From: Bradyrhizobium cosmicum
Lineage (GTDB): Bacteria; Pseudomonadota; Alphaproteobacteria; Rhizobiales; Xanthobacteraceae
Assembly (NCBI RefSeq): GCF_007290395.2
Contig: NZ_CP041656.2
Location: forward strand, 1 to 64,000
DNA length: 64,000 nt
Reading direction: 5' to 3'
The notes beneath the pieces were generated by a model that was not told the origin of the DNA, did no database searches, and saw only the letters and a list, made by a program, of their open reading frames with translations. Each line of letters begins with the position of its first letter. Position 1 is the first letter of the stretch. Shown here piece by piece: positions 46,779 to 55,588 of this stretch. A program made the translations under genes and the position numbers.

Positions 46779-48388
46779 GCCCGTTCCAGCGCCTTCGACA
46801 GATCGCCCTCACCATCATCCTCGCCTGGGGATGGAAGCGCGCGCTCATCGCGACGGGGTGCGGCGCGCTGTCGGTGCTGGCGCTGGCGCCGTTCAACATC
46901 TTTCCGGTGCTGTTCGTCACCTTGCCCGTGATGGTCTGGCTGATCGACGGCGCCGGCGCCGGACGATATGGCGGCGTCCCCGTCGCGGCACTGACCGGCT
47001 ACTGCTTCGGGCTCGGCTATTTCGTACCCGGCCTCTACTGGATCGGCTATGCGTTCTTCGTCGACGCCGATGTGTTCGCCTGGCTGACGCCGTTCGCTGT
47101 TCTCGGCCTGCCGGCCTATCTTTCGATCTTCACGGCGCTCGGATTTGCCTTGGCCCGCCTGCTCTGGACCAAGGATGCCACGCGCATCCTGGCGCTCGCC
47201 GCGAGCCTCACCGTCGCCGAATGGCTGCGCGGTCACGCGCTGACCGGCTTTCCCTGGAATGCGTTCGGCTATGCGCTGTCCGAGCCGCTGCCGCTGGCGC
47301 AGACGGCGTCGTTGATCGGCCTCTGGGGCATGACGTTCGTCGCGATCGCGATCTTCGCGAGCCCCGCGGCGCTGATCGACCGCACGCCTGATCGGCGCCC
47401 GGCGTGGCGCGCGCCGGCTGCCGCGATGGCGCTCCTGATCGTGATGAGCATCTTCGGCGCGATCCGCCTGTCGCTCCACCCGACCACCATGGTCGCGGGC
47501 GCCAAGCTGCGCCTGATGCAGCCGGACCTCCAGCAGGACGCGAAGTTCAACTACGCCGCCAAGGCGGACGTAATGAAGAAATACCTGGCGCTGTCGGACC
47601 GCGCCTCCGGACCGCAATCGACCGGCGTGCGCGATGCCACCATCCTGATCTGGCCGGAATCCGCCTTTCCGTTCTTCCTGACCCGCGAAGCCGATGCGAT
47701 GGCCGAGATCGCCGAGCTGCTGCCGAAGGGCACGGTGCTGATCACGGGTTCAGTCCGCGCGCCCGACTTGCCGCGCGGCACGCCGATCACGCGCGCGTAT
47801 AATTCGATCTACGTCATCGATCACGACGGCAGCGTGCTCTCGGTCTACGACAAGCTCCACCTCGTGCCGTTCGGCGAATTTCTGCCCTACCAGGACCTGA
47901 TGGAGAAGCTCGGCTTCGAGCAACTCACGCGCATGCGCGGCGGCTTCATTCCCGGCACCGTGCGGCACGCACTGCCGGTGCCCGGCGTGCCGCCCGCGCT
48001 GCCGCTGATCTGTTACGAAGCCATCTTTCCCGGTGAGGTTGCCGGGCGCAACGAACGTCCAGGCTGGATCGTGAATCTCACCAATGACGGCTGGTTCGGC
48101 ATCTCGACCGGCCCCTATCAGCATCTGGAGCAGGCAAAGATGCGCGCCATCGAACTCGGACTGCCGCTGGTCCGCTCGGCCAATACCGGCGTCTCGGCGG
48201 TGATCGATCCGGTCGGACGCACCGTTGCAAGCCTCGGCCTCGGAGTCGAAGGCATTTTGGATGCAAGCCTGCCTGCCGCAATCCCACCGACCGTCTATGC
48301 GCGTGTGGGCGATGTGCCCGCTGCCATGCTCATCGCGCTGGCTGTGTTTCTGGCGGTCAGGCGACGTGTTGCCAAACGGCATCCGTAG
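46775..48388 (+). CDS. lnt: Apolipoprotein N-acyltransferase
   Basis: Lnt adds the third acyl chain to lipoproteins in the inner membrane. The 537-residue product has about six N-terminal membrane segments, then a CN-hydrolase domain with the catalytic triad: Glu in WPESAFPFFL, Lys in YDKLHLVPFGEFLP and Cys in PLICYEAIFPG. GWFGISTGPYQHLEQAKMRA is also family-typical. The start is GTG at 46775, overlapping the corC stop. The window also encodes two likely lipoproteins (4153 and 5006) that could be substrates. Confidence 0.95.
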   Translation: MSPFQRLRQIALTIILAWGWKRALIATGCGALSVLALAPFNIFPVLFVTLPVMVWLIDGAGAGRYGGVPVAALTGYCFGLGYFVPGLYWIGYAFFVDADVFAWLTPFAVLGLPAYLSIFTALGFALARLLWTKDATRILALAASLTVAEWLRGHALTGFPWNAFGYALSEPLPLAQTASLIGLWGMTFVAIAIFASPAALIDRTPDRRPAWRAPAAAMALLIVMSIFGAIRLSLHPTTMVAGAKLRLMQPDLQQDAKFNYAAKADVMKKYLALSDRASGPQSTGVRDATILIWPESAFPFFLTREADAMAEIAELLPKGTVLITGSVRAPDLPRGTPITRAYNSIYVIDHDGSVLSVYDKLHLVPFGEFLPYQDLMEKLGFEQLTRMRGGFIPGTVRHALPVPGVPPALPLICYEAIFPGEVAGRNERPGWIVNLTNDGWFGISTGPYQHLEQAKMRAIELGLPLVRSANTGVSAVIDPVGRTVASLGLGVEGILDASLPAAIPPTVYARVGDVPAAMLIALAVFLAVRRRVAKRHP

Positions 48389-48620
48389 TCACACCGTCGC
48401 TAGCGGTTTTCGGTCGACGCGACCGGAATCCTTTGACAACCGTAGTCCCACGGTTGACAGACTGCACGGGGCCTCCTCATTCTGCATCCGCTGCAAAAGA
48501 CAGTGGGCATTGCTAAATTTCTCCGCAATGTTCCCCAATAACAGGGTTTGATTTTTACGCTGCTTGCACCTGAGGCATTCTCTTCGATTGCGCCGACGGT
48601 GATGTTTGGAGGCTGAGGAA

Positions 48621-49034
48621 ATGTCGAAAGCGCCCAACCCTGTTGACAAATATGTCGGCAGCCGCGTGCGCATGCGCCGCATCATGTTGGGCATGAGTCA
48701 GGAAAAGCTCGGTGAAGCTTTGGGCCTGACTTTCCAGCAGATTCAGAAGTACGAGAAGGGTACGAATCGCGTCGGCGCAAGCCGCATCCAGCAGATCTCC
48801 GAGATTTTGCAGGTACCGGTGTCGTTCCTGTTCGAGGGCGGCCCCAGCGGCGTGGCCGGAACGGATGGCTTCGCAGAAGGCGCCTCGCCCTCTTACGTCT
48901 CGGACTTCCTCGCGACCTCCGAGGGTCTTGCGTTGACCAAGGCGTTCACGCGAATCACCGATTCGAAGATGCGCCGCTCGATCGTCGACCTCGTCGAGCA
49001 GATCGCGGCACGCGAAGGCCCCGACAAGCGCTGA
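48621..49034 (+). CDS. XRE-family transcriptional regulator (PhrR-like)
   Basis: A 137-residue DNA-binding protein. The Cro/C1-type helix-turn-helix is [42 protein letters not shown]-like, seen here by its parts [12 protein letters not shown] and [13 protein letters not shown]. The family in rhizobia includes the low-pH-responsive PhrR. The start at 48621 follows GGAGGCTGAGGAA. It sits after lnt, its usual alphaproteobacterial place. The 232-base gap before it is AT-rich in places but shows no definite site. Confidence 0.92.
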   Translation: [137 protein letters not shown]

Positions 49035-49149
49035 CGCACAATCTCAATCTGATTTGAGACCGCGTCAATTCTGGCCTATGTCGTCATCTGTGGCCGCGCT
49101 TTGGTGCGCCCCCTTTCCGATGATGCGGTTCAAAGACACAGATGCGCTC

Positions 49150-50277
49150 ATGACCAACTCCAATTGGTTCGATTCTCAAACTATTCTCGATGGCATCCGG
49201 CGCTGGGTGGAGATCGAGACGCCGACGGAAGCGCCTGAACAGGTCAACAAGCTGATCGCTATGGTCGCGGAGCAATATCGCGATCTGCCGGTCACGCTCG
49301 AACGCATCGCCGGCGTCGACGGCTGCGGCGATCATCTCATTGCGCGCACGATCTGGGGTCAGGACCTGCCGGGCATTCTGGTGCTGAGCCACCTCGACAC
49401 CGTTCATCCCATGGGATTCATCGAGCGCCTGCCGTTCAAGGTCGAAGGCGACAGCGCGTTCGGCCCCGGCATCTACGACATGAAGGGCGGCGCCTACATC
49501 GCCCAGCACGCCTTTCGCGCGCTTTGCGCAGCGGCAGATCGCTCGCCGCTCGGCATCACCCACATTTTCACCTCCGATGAGGAGATCGGCAGCCCCACCT
49601 CCCGCGCGCTGATCGAGCAGGAGGGGCGCAGGGCCAAATACGTCCTGGTGACGGAGCCTGCGCGCGACGGCGGCAAGATCGTCACCGGGCGCAAGGGCGT
49701 CGGAAGATTCGAAGTATTCATCAAGGGCGTGCCCGCGCATGCCGGCACACGGCCCCAGGACGGCCGCAGCGCGAACCGTGAGCTCGCCAACGTGATCCTG
49801 GCGCTGGAGGGAATGAACGATCTGGAGCGCGGCGTCAGCGTCAATGTCGGCGTGGTGCGCGGCGGCACGCGGCCCAACGTCACGCCGGAAGAGGCCCACG
49901 CCGAAATCGATCTGCGCGTCCCGAGCTTCGCCGATGCGGAAGAATTCGTCGGCAGGATCCTCGGGCTGACGTCGAAGACGGAAGGCGTCACCGTCAAGGT
50001 CACGGGCGCGCTCAATCGTCCGCCCTACGAGAAGAACAATGCCGGCGCCGCGCTGTACGAGCACGCAAAGACGCTTGCCGCCGAGATCGGCTTCGAGCTG
50101 ATCGACGCCCACACCGGCGGCGGCTCGGACGGCAATTTCACCGCCGCGCACACCGCGACGCTCGACGGGCTCGGCGTCGACGGCAAGGGCGCGCACACCC
50201 ATTATGAGCAGCTCTACGTCTCGTCACTCGAACCGCGGGCGCGGCTGCTGCATCGCCTGTACCAGACGCTGCGATGA
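49150..50277 (+). CDS. M20-family zinc peptidase, glutamate carboxypeptidase-like
   Basis: A 375-residue M20/M25/M40 metallopeptidase of the carboxypeptidase G2 subgroup. Metal and catalytic residues are visible: HLDTVHP (His and catalytic Asp), YDMKGG (bridging Asp), TSDEEIGS (catalytic Glu and ligand Glu), and the late AHTHYEQ (His). The dimerisation lid domain starts near KGVPAHAGTRPQDGRSAN. No signal peptide from the ATG at 49150. Its TGA overlaps the trmB ATG (ATGA at 50274), so they are coupled. In many rhizobia metK occupies this position between the HTH gene and trmB. Confidence 0.9.
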   Translation: MTNSNWFDSQTILDGIRRWVEIETPTEAPEQVNKLIAMVAEQYRDLPVTLERIAGVDGCGDHLIARTIWGQDLPGILVLSHLDTVHPMGFIERLPFKVEGDSAFGPGIYDMKGGAYIAQHAFRALCAAADRSPLGITHIFTSDEEIGSPTSRALIEQEGRRAKYVLVTEPARDGGKIVTGRKGVGRFEVFIKGVPAHAGTRPQDGRSANRELANVILALEGMNDLERGVSVNVGVVRGGTRPNVTPEEAHAEIDLRVPSFADAEEFVGRILGLTSKTEGVTVKVTGALNRPPYEKNNAGAALYEHAKTLAAEIGFELIDAHTGGGSDGNFTAAHTATLDGLGVDGKGAHTHYEQLYVSSLEPRARLLHRLYQTLR

Positions 50278-50984
50278 GCGAACGCAAATCGGATCCCGAT
50301 CGCGACGATAGCGAGCGCGCCTTCTTCGGGCGCCGCAAGGGCCATAAGCTCAGGCAGCACCAGGCCGAGCTGATCGATCATCTGCTGCCGCATCTTGCGC
50401 TCGACATTGACGGTGAGGCGCCGGCCAATGCCGGCGAGATCTTCGATCCCGCAGCGGACGAGGTGCGCCTCGAGATCGGCTTCGGTGGCGGCGAGCATCT
50501 TGCGGCCGAGGCGCAGGCCTTCCCCGGGACCGGCTTCATCGGCTGCGAGCCCTACGTCAACGGCATGGCGAAGATCCTCGCGCAGATCGAGGCCGCCAAC
50601 ATCGCCAACATCCGCCTGTTCGCGGGCGACGCCGCCGAACTGCTGGCCTGGCTGCCGCAGGCCTCGCTGTCGCGGATCGACCTGATCCATCCCGATCCCT
50701 GGCCGAAGCGGCGGCACTGGAAGCGGCGCTTCGTCCAGGACCGGACGATCGCCGCGATGGCGCGCGTGCTGAAGGCTGGCGGCGAATTCCGCTTCGTTTG
50801 CGACATCGACGATTACTGCGCCTGGACGCTGTCGCATCTGTCGCGCTCGCCGGACTTCCGATGGCTCGCCGAACGCGCCGACGATTTCCGGCTGCCGTGG
50901 AACGGCTACACCATGACGCGCTACGGCCGGAAGGCCACGCGCGAAGGGCGCAAGGCGGCGTATCTGCGGTTCAGGAGGATCTAA
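50274..50984 (+). CDS. trmB: tRNA (guanine-N7)-methyltransferase TrmB
   Basis: TrmB methylates G46 in the variable loop of tRNAs using SAM. The 236-residue product has the SAM-binding LEIGFGGGEHLAAEAQ, FIGCEPYVNGMAKIL and the family signature IDLIHPDPWPKRRHWKRRFVQ. Length is normal. It starts by ATGA overlap with the M20 peptidase gene and converges with the DUF2336 gene, with a four-base overlap of their stops. Confidence 0.95.
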   Translation: MSERKSDPDRDDSERAFFGRRKGHKLRQHQAELIDHLLPHLALDIDGEAPANAGEIFDPAADEVRLEIGFGGGEHLAAEAQAFPGTGFIGCEPYVNGMAKILAQIEAANIANIRLFAGDAAELLAWLPQASLSRIDLIHPDPWPKRRHWKRRFVQDRTIAAMARVLKAGGEFRFVCDIDDYCAWTLSHLSRSPDFRWLAERADDFRLPWNGYTMTRYGRKATREGRKAAYLRFRRI

Positions 50985-52063
50985 ATCGTCTGCCGGTTGC
51001 GCCAGAATTTCACGACGCGCTCGGCCGTCGCCGGCATCAGGCGCGTGAAGTTCACGCGCGCCTGCTCGAGATCGGCATCGGCTGGCGTCCGATTCGGGCC
51101 GTACCACATCAGGATCAGGGCACGCACCGTGGGCCAGCCGAGATTCAGCATCCGCCCCAGGATCAGAATTGGATCGTAGCGATCGCCCGCGATCAGGCGG
51201 TCGAGAATCGAGAGGCGGACGCCGGCCATCGCCGAGAGCGAGGCGATCGACTCCTCGTATTTGTGCGCCCTGGCAAAGCTGAGCAGCGCGCTCTCGCCGA
51301 GATGTCCGCCGCGATGCAAGGCGAGCACGGTGCGCTGCGCCGCCGAGAAATCACGCCGCGGCCCGGGCGGCAGAGCGGCCTCCTCGATCGCGAGCATGGC
51401 GCGCTTGATCTCGACCTGGCGCGCGGGATTGACCACACGTGAGAGGCGGCGGCGGATCACGTCGAGCGTGCCGTTGAGAAGCTCCTTCAGGTGCTCGCCC
51501 GAAAGATCGTCGCGCTGACCGATCTTGAGGGTCAGCACGCCGTCCTGTGCCGCACGCTTGATCAGCTCGGAATAGCTGCCGGGCGAGAACACCGCGCCGG
51601 CATTGCCGGCCGTGCGCCGCACCACGTCGCGATCGCCACGCTCGACCAGCACGTCGGTGACGACGGCCGGCAAAGCGGGGCGCTCCGTCATCGCCAGCAA
51701 ATGACCCTGGCCCTTCAACCGTGCGATCTCGACCAGGGCAGCTTCGTCGAGCACGGGCGAGTGGCGCAGCACCGGGCCCGCCACCATGATCTCGTTCTCG
51801 CGCGCGAGCTGGGTCACCAGATGCGGCGGCGCGTTGTCCAGGCGCGAGAAGCGTTCGGCAAGATCGACCCGCGAGGCCAGCTCGGCATGCGGGACGAGAT
51901 CGATCAGGAGATTGTCGAACAGCTCGATGAGATCGGGACGGAGCCTTGCGGCATCGTGGAAGAACAAATCCGAGATGGCGCGCGCGATTTCGCCGCGACG
52001 CCGGGGATCACCGCGTTTGACGATATCGTCCAGTCCGGGAATGAGCGACGTGGCAACGGTCAT
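50981..52063 (-). CDS. DUF2336 domain protein
   Basis: A 360-residue, all-helical cytoplasmic protein with the DUF2336 domain, an alphaproteobacterial family of unknown function. Recognisable stretches are ARAISDLFFHDAARLRPDLIELFDNLL, AVFSPGSYSELIKRAAQDG and LSFARAHKYEESIASLSAMAGV. No signal or membrane segment. I start at the ATG whose complement is 52061-52063 (MTVATSLIPGLDDIV); an upstream in-frame ATG would add a basic, poorly conserved leader. It is divergent from the rimP leader. Confidence 0.85.
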   Translation of the reverse strand: MTVATSLIPGLDDIVKRGDPRRRGEIARAISDLFFHDAARLRPDLIELFDNLLIDLVPHAELASRVDLAERFSRLDNAPPHLVTQLARENEIMVAGPVLRHSPVLDEAALVEIARLKGQGHLLAMTERPALPAVVTDVLVERGDRDVVRRTAGNAGAVFSPGSYSELIKRAAQDGVLTLKIGQRDDLSGEHLKELLNGTLDVIRRRLSRVVNPARQVEIKRAMLAIEEAALPPGPRRDFSAAQRTVLALHRGGHLGESALLSFARAHKYEESIASLSAMAGVRLSILDRLIAGDRYDPILILGRMLNLGWPTVRALILMWYGPNRTPADADLEQARVNFTRLMPATAERVVKFWRNRQTI

Positions 52064-52211
52064 GAAACGCAACTCGAGCAGGGCACGCCGCGGGTGCGCC
52101 CTCGGTCCAAGCCGCCCCACAATCAGGGAATCTAGGCCTGCTAGATGAAGGAAGCGTTGCGCGAGGCCCGCGGACCGGGCGCAAAAAGCCTCGTCCTGCC
52201 TGCGATGGGCC

Positions 52212-52240
52212 TTGTCCGGGAGGACGGAAAGGGCTATATC
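52212..52240 (+). promoter_or_regulatory. Candidate promoter of the rimP-nusA-infB operon leader
   Basis: TTGTCC at 52212-52217 and TATATC at 52235-52240 are spaced exactly 17 bases, a good sigma-70-type match. A start near 52247 would give a ~60-base transcript to the terminator at 52278. It lies within the 358-base gap 52064-52421, otherwise empty of genes. Confidence 0.5.
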
Positions 52241-52277
52241 AGCGCCAATTCATCTTCTCATACGATCCGCGTAGTGA

Positions 52278-52307
52278 GAGTGGGCCCGAAAGGACCCGCT
52301 CTTTTTT
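52278..52307 (+). terminator. Intrinsic terminator or attenuator upstream of rimP
   Basis: GAGTGGGCCC-GAAA-GGACCCGCTC forms a 10-base stem with one C-A mismatch and one G-T pair, a GNRA-type loop, then six T. It lies 114 bases before the rimP ATG and downstream of a candidate promoter, so it may be an attenuator for the operon or end a small RNA. Confidence 0.75.
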
Positions 52308-52421
52308 GTTACCTGAGCGCGGCTTGGCGGAAGATACGGCCTGACGCGTTGTCGGGAAAGTTCCGAAGCGGGCTTTGCAGTCGTAACCAAGCCTTAACCA
52401 TCGAGCGCCTTGACCCTGGAT

Positions 52422-53198
52422 ATGACCGAACCGACCACTGGTTCCACGGATGCCGAGTTGCTGGCCGAGCCGAGGCTCGTCGTCGAGCCGGGCGTGGCGG
52501 CACGGGTATCCGCGGTCGCGGCGCCCGTACTTGAGGGCATGGGTTATCGCCTGGTGCGGATCCGCATTTCCGGGGAATCCGGCTGCACAGTGCAGATCAT
52601 GGCCGAGCGGCCGGACGGCACGATGCAGCTCGAGGATTGCGAGGCGATCTCGCGGGCGCTGTCGCCCGTGCTCGATGTCGCCGATCCCATCGATCGTGCC
52701 TATCGGCTGGAGATTTCCTCGCCGGGGATCGACCGGCCCCTGGTGCGGCGCTCGGATTTCGAGCGCTATGTGGGCCATCTGGTGAAAGTCGAGATGGCCG
52801 TCGCCCATGAGGGGCGGAAGCGGTTCCGTGGCAAGATCGGCGCCGTCGAAGGCGACCGCGTGCATCTGCATCGCGACGACGTCAAGTCGGGCGAAGAGAC
52901 CGACGTCCTCCTGACGATGGAAGATATCGGCGAGGCACGGCTGGTGCTGACCGACGAGCTGATCGCGGAATCGATGCGCCGCGGCAAGGCCCAGGCGCGC
53001 GAGATGCGCCGCAATCTCGGCCTGGAGCCGCCGGCGGCACCGCACGCCAGCATCAGCGAGAAAACGACCAAGAACACCAAGCCGCAAAAGAAGCCGGCTC
53101 CGACGCCAAAAAAGCCGGCTCCGACAAATACGAAGAAACATCGACTTGCCGCCGACCGCGCGCGGCGGGGCGAGATCGAGCCTGACGAAGGAGACTAG
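52422..53198 (+). CDS. rimP: Ribosome maturation factor RimP
   Basis: RimP assists 30S subunit maturation. The 258-residue product has the N-terminal domain with [20 protein letters not shown], the signature [27 protein letters not shown] and the C-terminal SH3-like domain. About 45 extra residues at the C-terminus are Lys/Pro/Ala/Thr-rich ([12 protein letters not shown]), a basic tail seen in bradyrhizobial homologues. Start at the ATG at 52422; a TTG four codons earlier is in frame. It heads the rimP-nusA-infB operon; nusA begins three bases later. Confidence 0.95.
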   Translation: MTEPTTGSTDAELLAEPRLVVEPGVAARVSAVAAPVLEGMGYRLVRIRISGESGCTVQIMAERPDGTMQLEDCEAISRALSPVLDVADPIDRAYRLEISSPGIDRPLVRRSDFERYVGHLVKVEMAVAHEGRKRFRGKIGAVEGDRVHLHRDDVKSGEETDVLLTMEDIGEARLVLTDELIAESMRRGKAQAREMRRNLGLEPPAAPHASISEKTTKNTKPQKKPAPTPKKPAPTNTKKHRLAADRARRGEIEPDEGD

Positions 53199-53200
53199 CC

Positions 53201-54811
53201 ATGGCAGTCAGCGCCAATCGACTTGAGTTGCTCCAGATCGCCGACGCCGTTGCGCGCGAGAAATCGATCGACCGCGGCATCGTGATCGCGGCGATGGAGG
53301 ACGCGATCGCCAAGGCCGCGCGGGCCCGCTACGGCAGCGAGACTGACGTTCACGCCGAGATCGACCCCAAGAAGGGCGAGTTGCGGCTGTCGCGCCACAT
53401 GCTGGTCGTCGACACGGTAGAAAACCATTCCAACCAGATCTCGCTGGTGGACGCACAGCGCGCCAATCCCGGTGCCCAGGTCGGCGACACCATCGCCGAC
53501 ACCCTGCCACCGCTGGAATACGGCCGCATCGCCGCGCAGTCGGCCAAGCAGGTGATCGTGCAGAAGGTGCGCGAGGCCGAGCGTGACCGGCAGTACCAGG
53601 AATTCAAGGACCGCATCGGCGACATCGTCAACGGCGTCGTCAAGCGCGTCGAATATGGCAGCGTGATCGTCGATCTCGGCCGCGGCGAAGCCATCATCCG
53701 CCGCGACGAGATGCTGCCGCGCGAAGTGTTCCGCAACGGCGACCGCGTCCGCGCCTACATCTTCGACGTCCGCCGCGAGACCCGCGGCCCGCAAATCTTC
53801 CTCTCCCGCACCCATCCGCAGTTCATGGCGAAGCTGTTCGCGCAGGAAGTGCCCGAGATCTATGACGGCATCGTCGAGATCAAGGCGGTTGCCCGCGATC
53901 CCGGCTCGCGCGCGAAAATCGGCGTGATTTCCCGCGATTCCTCGGTCGATCCGGTTGGTGCCTGCGTCGGCATGCGCGGCTCGCGCGTGCAGGCCGTGGT
54001 GAACGAGCTGCAGGGCGAGAAGATCGACATCATTCCCTGGTCGCCCGACATCGCGACCTTCGTGGTCAACGCGCTGGCGCCGGCCGAAGTCTCCAAGGTC
54101 GTCATCGACGAGGATCGCGAGCGCATCGAAGTCGTCGTGCCCGACACCAACAACCAGCTCTCGCTGGCGATCGGCCGCCGCGGCCAGAACGTGCGCCTGG
54201 CCTCCCAGCTCACCGGCTGGGACATCGACATCCTGACCGAGCAGGAGGAATCGGAGCGCCGCCAGGCCGACTTCGAGAACTCCACCCGCGTCTTCATGGA
54301 ATCGCTCAACGTCGACGAAGTGGTCGGCCAGCTGCTGGCGTCCGAAGGCTTCACCTCGGTCGAGGAGCTCGCCATGGTGGACCTCAAGGAGCTTGCCGGC
54401 ATCGAGGGCTTCGACGAGGAGACCGCGCAGGAGCTCCAGAACCGTGCCCGCGAATATCTCGAGCAGCAGGAGGCCGAGATCGAGGCCAAGCGCAAGGAGC
54501 TCGGTGTCGAGGATGCCGTCAAGGACGTGCCGGGCGTGACCTCGAAGATGCTGGTGAAGTTCGGCGAGAACGACATCAAGACGGTCGAGGACCTCGCCGG
54601 CTGCGCCACCGATGATCTGGTCGGCTGGACCGAGCGCAAGGAAGGCGGCGAACAGACCAAGTTCCCCGGCGCGCTCGATGGCCTCGAAATCTCCCGCGAC
54701 GACGCCGAAGCCATGATCATGCAGGCCCGCGTCAAGGCCGGCTGGATCACCGAAGCCGATCTCGCCAAGCCGGCCGAAGAGGCCGAGGCGGCTGAAGATC
54801 AGCCGGCTTAA
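53201..54811 (+). CDS. nusA: Transcription termination/antitermination protein NusA
   Basis: NusA binds RNA polymerase and RNA to modulate pausing, termination and antitermination. The 536-residue product has the N-terminal RNAP-binding domain, an S1 domain (VNGVVKRVEYGSVIVDLGRGEAIIRR), two KH domains (VGMRGSRVQAVVNELQGEKIDII and IGRRGQNVRLASQLTG) and C-terminal helix-hairpin-helix acidic repeats as in other alphaproteobacteria. An AAGGAGAC ribosome site precedes it. In E. coli NusA autoregulates this operon. Confidence 0.97.
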   Translation: MAVSANRLELLQIADAVAREKSIDRGIVIAAMEDAIAKAARARYGSETDVHAEIDPKKGELRLSRHMLVVDTVENHSNQISLVDAQRANPGAQVGDTIADTLPPLEYGRIAAQSAKQVIVQKVREAERDRQYQEFKDRIGDIVNGVVKRVEYGSVIVDLGRGEAIIRRDEMLPREVFRNGDRVRAYIFDVRRETRGPQIFLSRTHPQFMAKLFAQEVPEIYDGIVEIKAVARDPGSRAKIGVISRDSSVDPVGACVGMRGSRVQAVVNELQGEKIDIIPWSPDIATFVVNALAPAEVSKVVIDEDRERIEVVVPDTNNQLSLAIGRRGQNVRLASQLTGWDIDILTEQEESERRQADFENSTRVFMESLNVDEVVGQLLASEGFTSVEELAMVDLKELAGIEGFDEETAQELQNRAREYLEQQEAEIEAKRKELGVEDAVKDVPGVTSKMLVKFGENDIKTVEDLAGCATDDLVGWTERKEGGEQTKFPGALDGLEISRDDAEAMIMQARVKAGWITEADLAKPAEEAEAAEDQPA

Positions 54812-54834
54812 GGGCCAAGGAGAATGTCGCCCGG

Positions 54835-55518
54835 ATGCTCGCAGATACCGACCACGATCTCGACAATGGCCCGCGGACCGAAAGGTCCGCGACCATGCGG
54901 ATGTGCGCGGTCAGCCGCGAGGTCCGGCCGATCGATGAGCTGATCCGCTTCGTCGTCTCGCCGCAAGGGCAAGTCGTCCCCGATCTCAAGCGCAAGCTGC
55001 CCGGACGCGGCATGTGGCTCACCGCCTCGCGCGAGGTGGTTGCGGAAGCCGTTCGTCGTCACCATTTTAGCAAAGCCTTCAAGCGCGAGCTGCGCATCCC
55101 CCAGACGTTTCCTGCGGACATCGAGGCGCTCCTGGTTCGGAGCGTGACCGAAGCCCTTGGGATTGCTGCCAAGGCGGCCCAGATCGTGGCCGGTTTCGGC
55201 AAGGTCGAGAGCGCCCTGCGGGAAGGCACGGTCGAGGTCCTGATCCACGCCAGCGACGGGGCCGCGGACGGAATCCGCAAATTGGACATGCTGGCACGTC
55301 AAAATGACGGAAATCGCGGCACCAGGCCGCAGATTCCCGTCGTCACCGCACTAAAATCAGTAGAATTGGATTTGGCACTTACCCGGTCAAATGTGATACA
55401 TGCTGCCCTGCTCGCGGGCCCGGCGAGCAAGTCATTCCTGTCACGTAGCCAGATGCTGGTCCGATACCGGATGGCGGACGATGACAAGACTGCCGAAAAG
55501 CCCGGCCAGGATTTCTGA
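54835..55518 (+). CDS. rnpM: YlxR/RnpM-type RNA-binding protein with L7Ae-like domain
   Basis: A 227-residue protein with an N-terminal YlxR (DUF448) domain, seen in RMCAVSREVRPIDELIRFVV and GRGMWLTASREVV, and a C-terminal ribosomal L7Ae-like region (KAAQIVAGFGKVESALREGTVEVLIHA). The second part is a fusion common in alphaproteobacteria. YlxR proteins bind RNA; RnpM in Bacillus modulates RNase P. It sits between nusA and infB, its normal place. Confidence 0.9.
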   Translation: MLADTDHDLDNGPRTERSATMRMCAVSREVRPIDELIRFVVSPQGQVVPDLKRKLPGRGMWLTASREVVAEAVRRHHFSKAFKRELRIPQTFPADIEALLVRSVTEALGIAAKAAQIVAGFGKVESALREGTVEVLIHASDGAADGIRKLDMLARQNDGNRGTRPQIPVVTALKSVELDLALTRSNVIHAALLAGPASKSFLSRSQMLVRYRMADDDKTAEKPGQDF

Positions 55519-55588
55519 GAGACAACGACCACCCGATAGGACGGTGCGGCAACGCACAACGCTAACAGATCAGGATTAGGACTGCTGA

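Noticed and set aside
52145..52534. Open frame running from the rimP leader into rimP in another frame
   Set aside because: It crosses the promoter-terminator unit and the rimP start without any domain; rimP in its own frame is clearly real.
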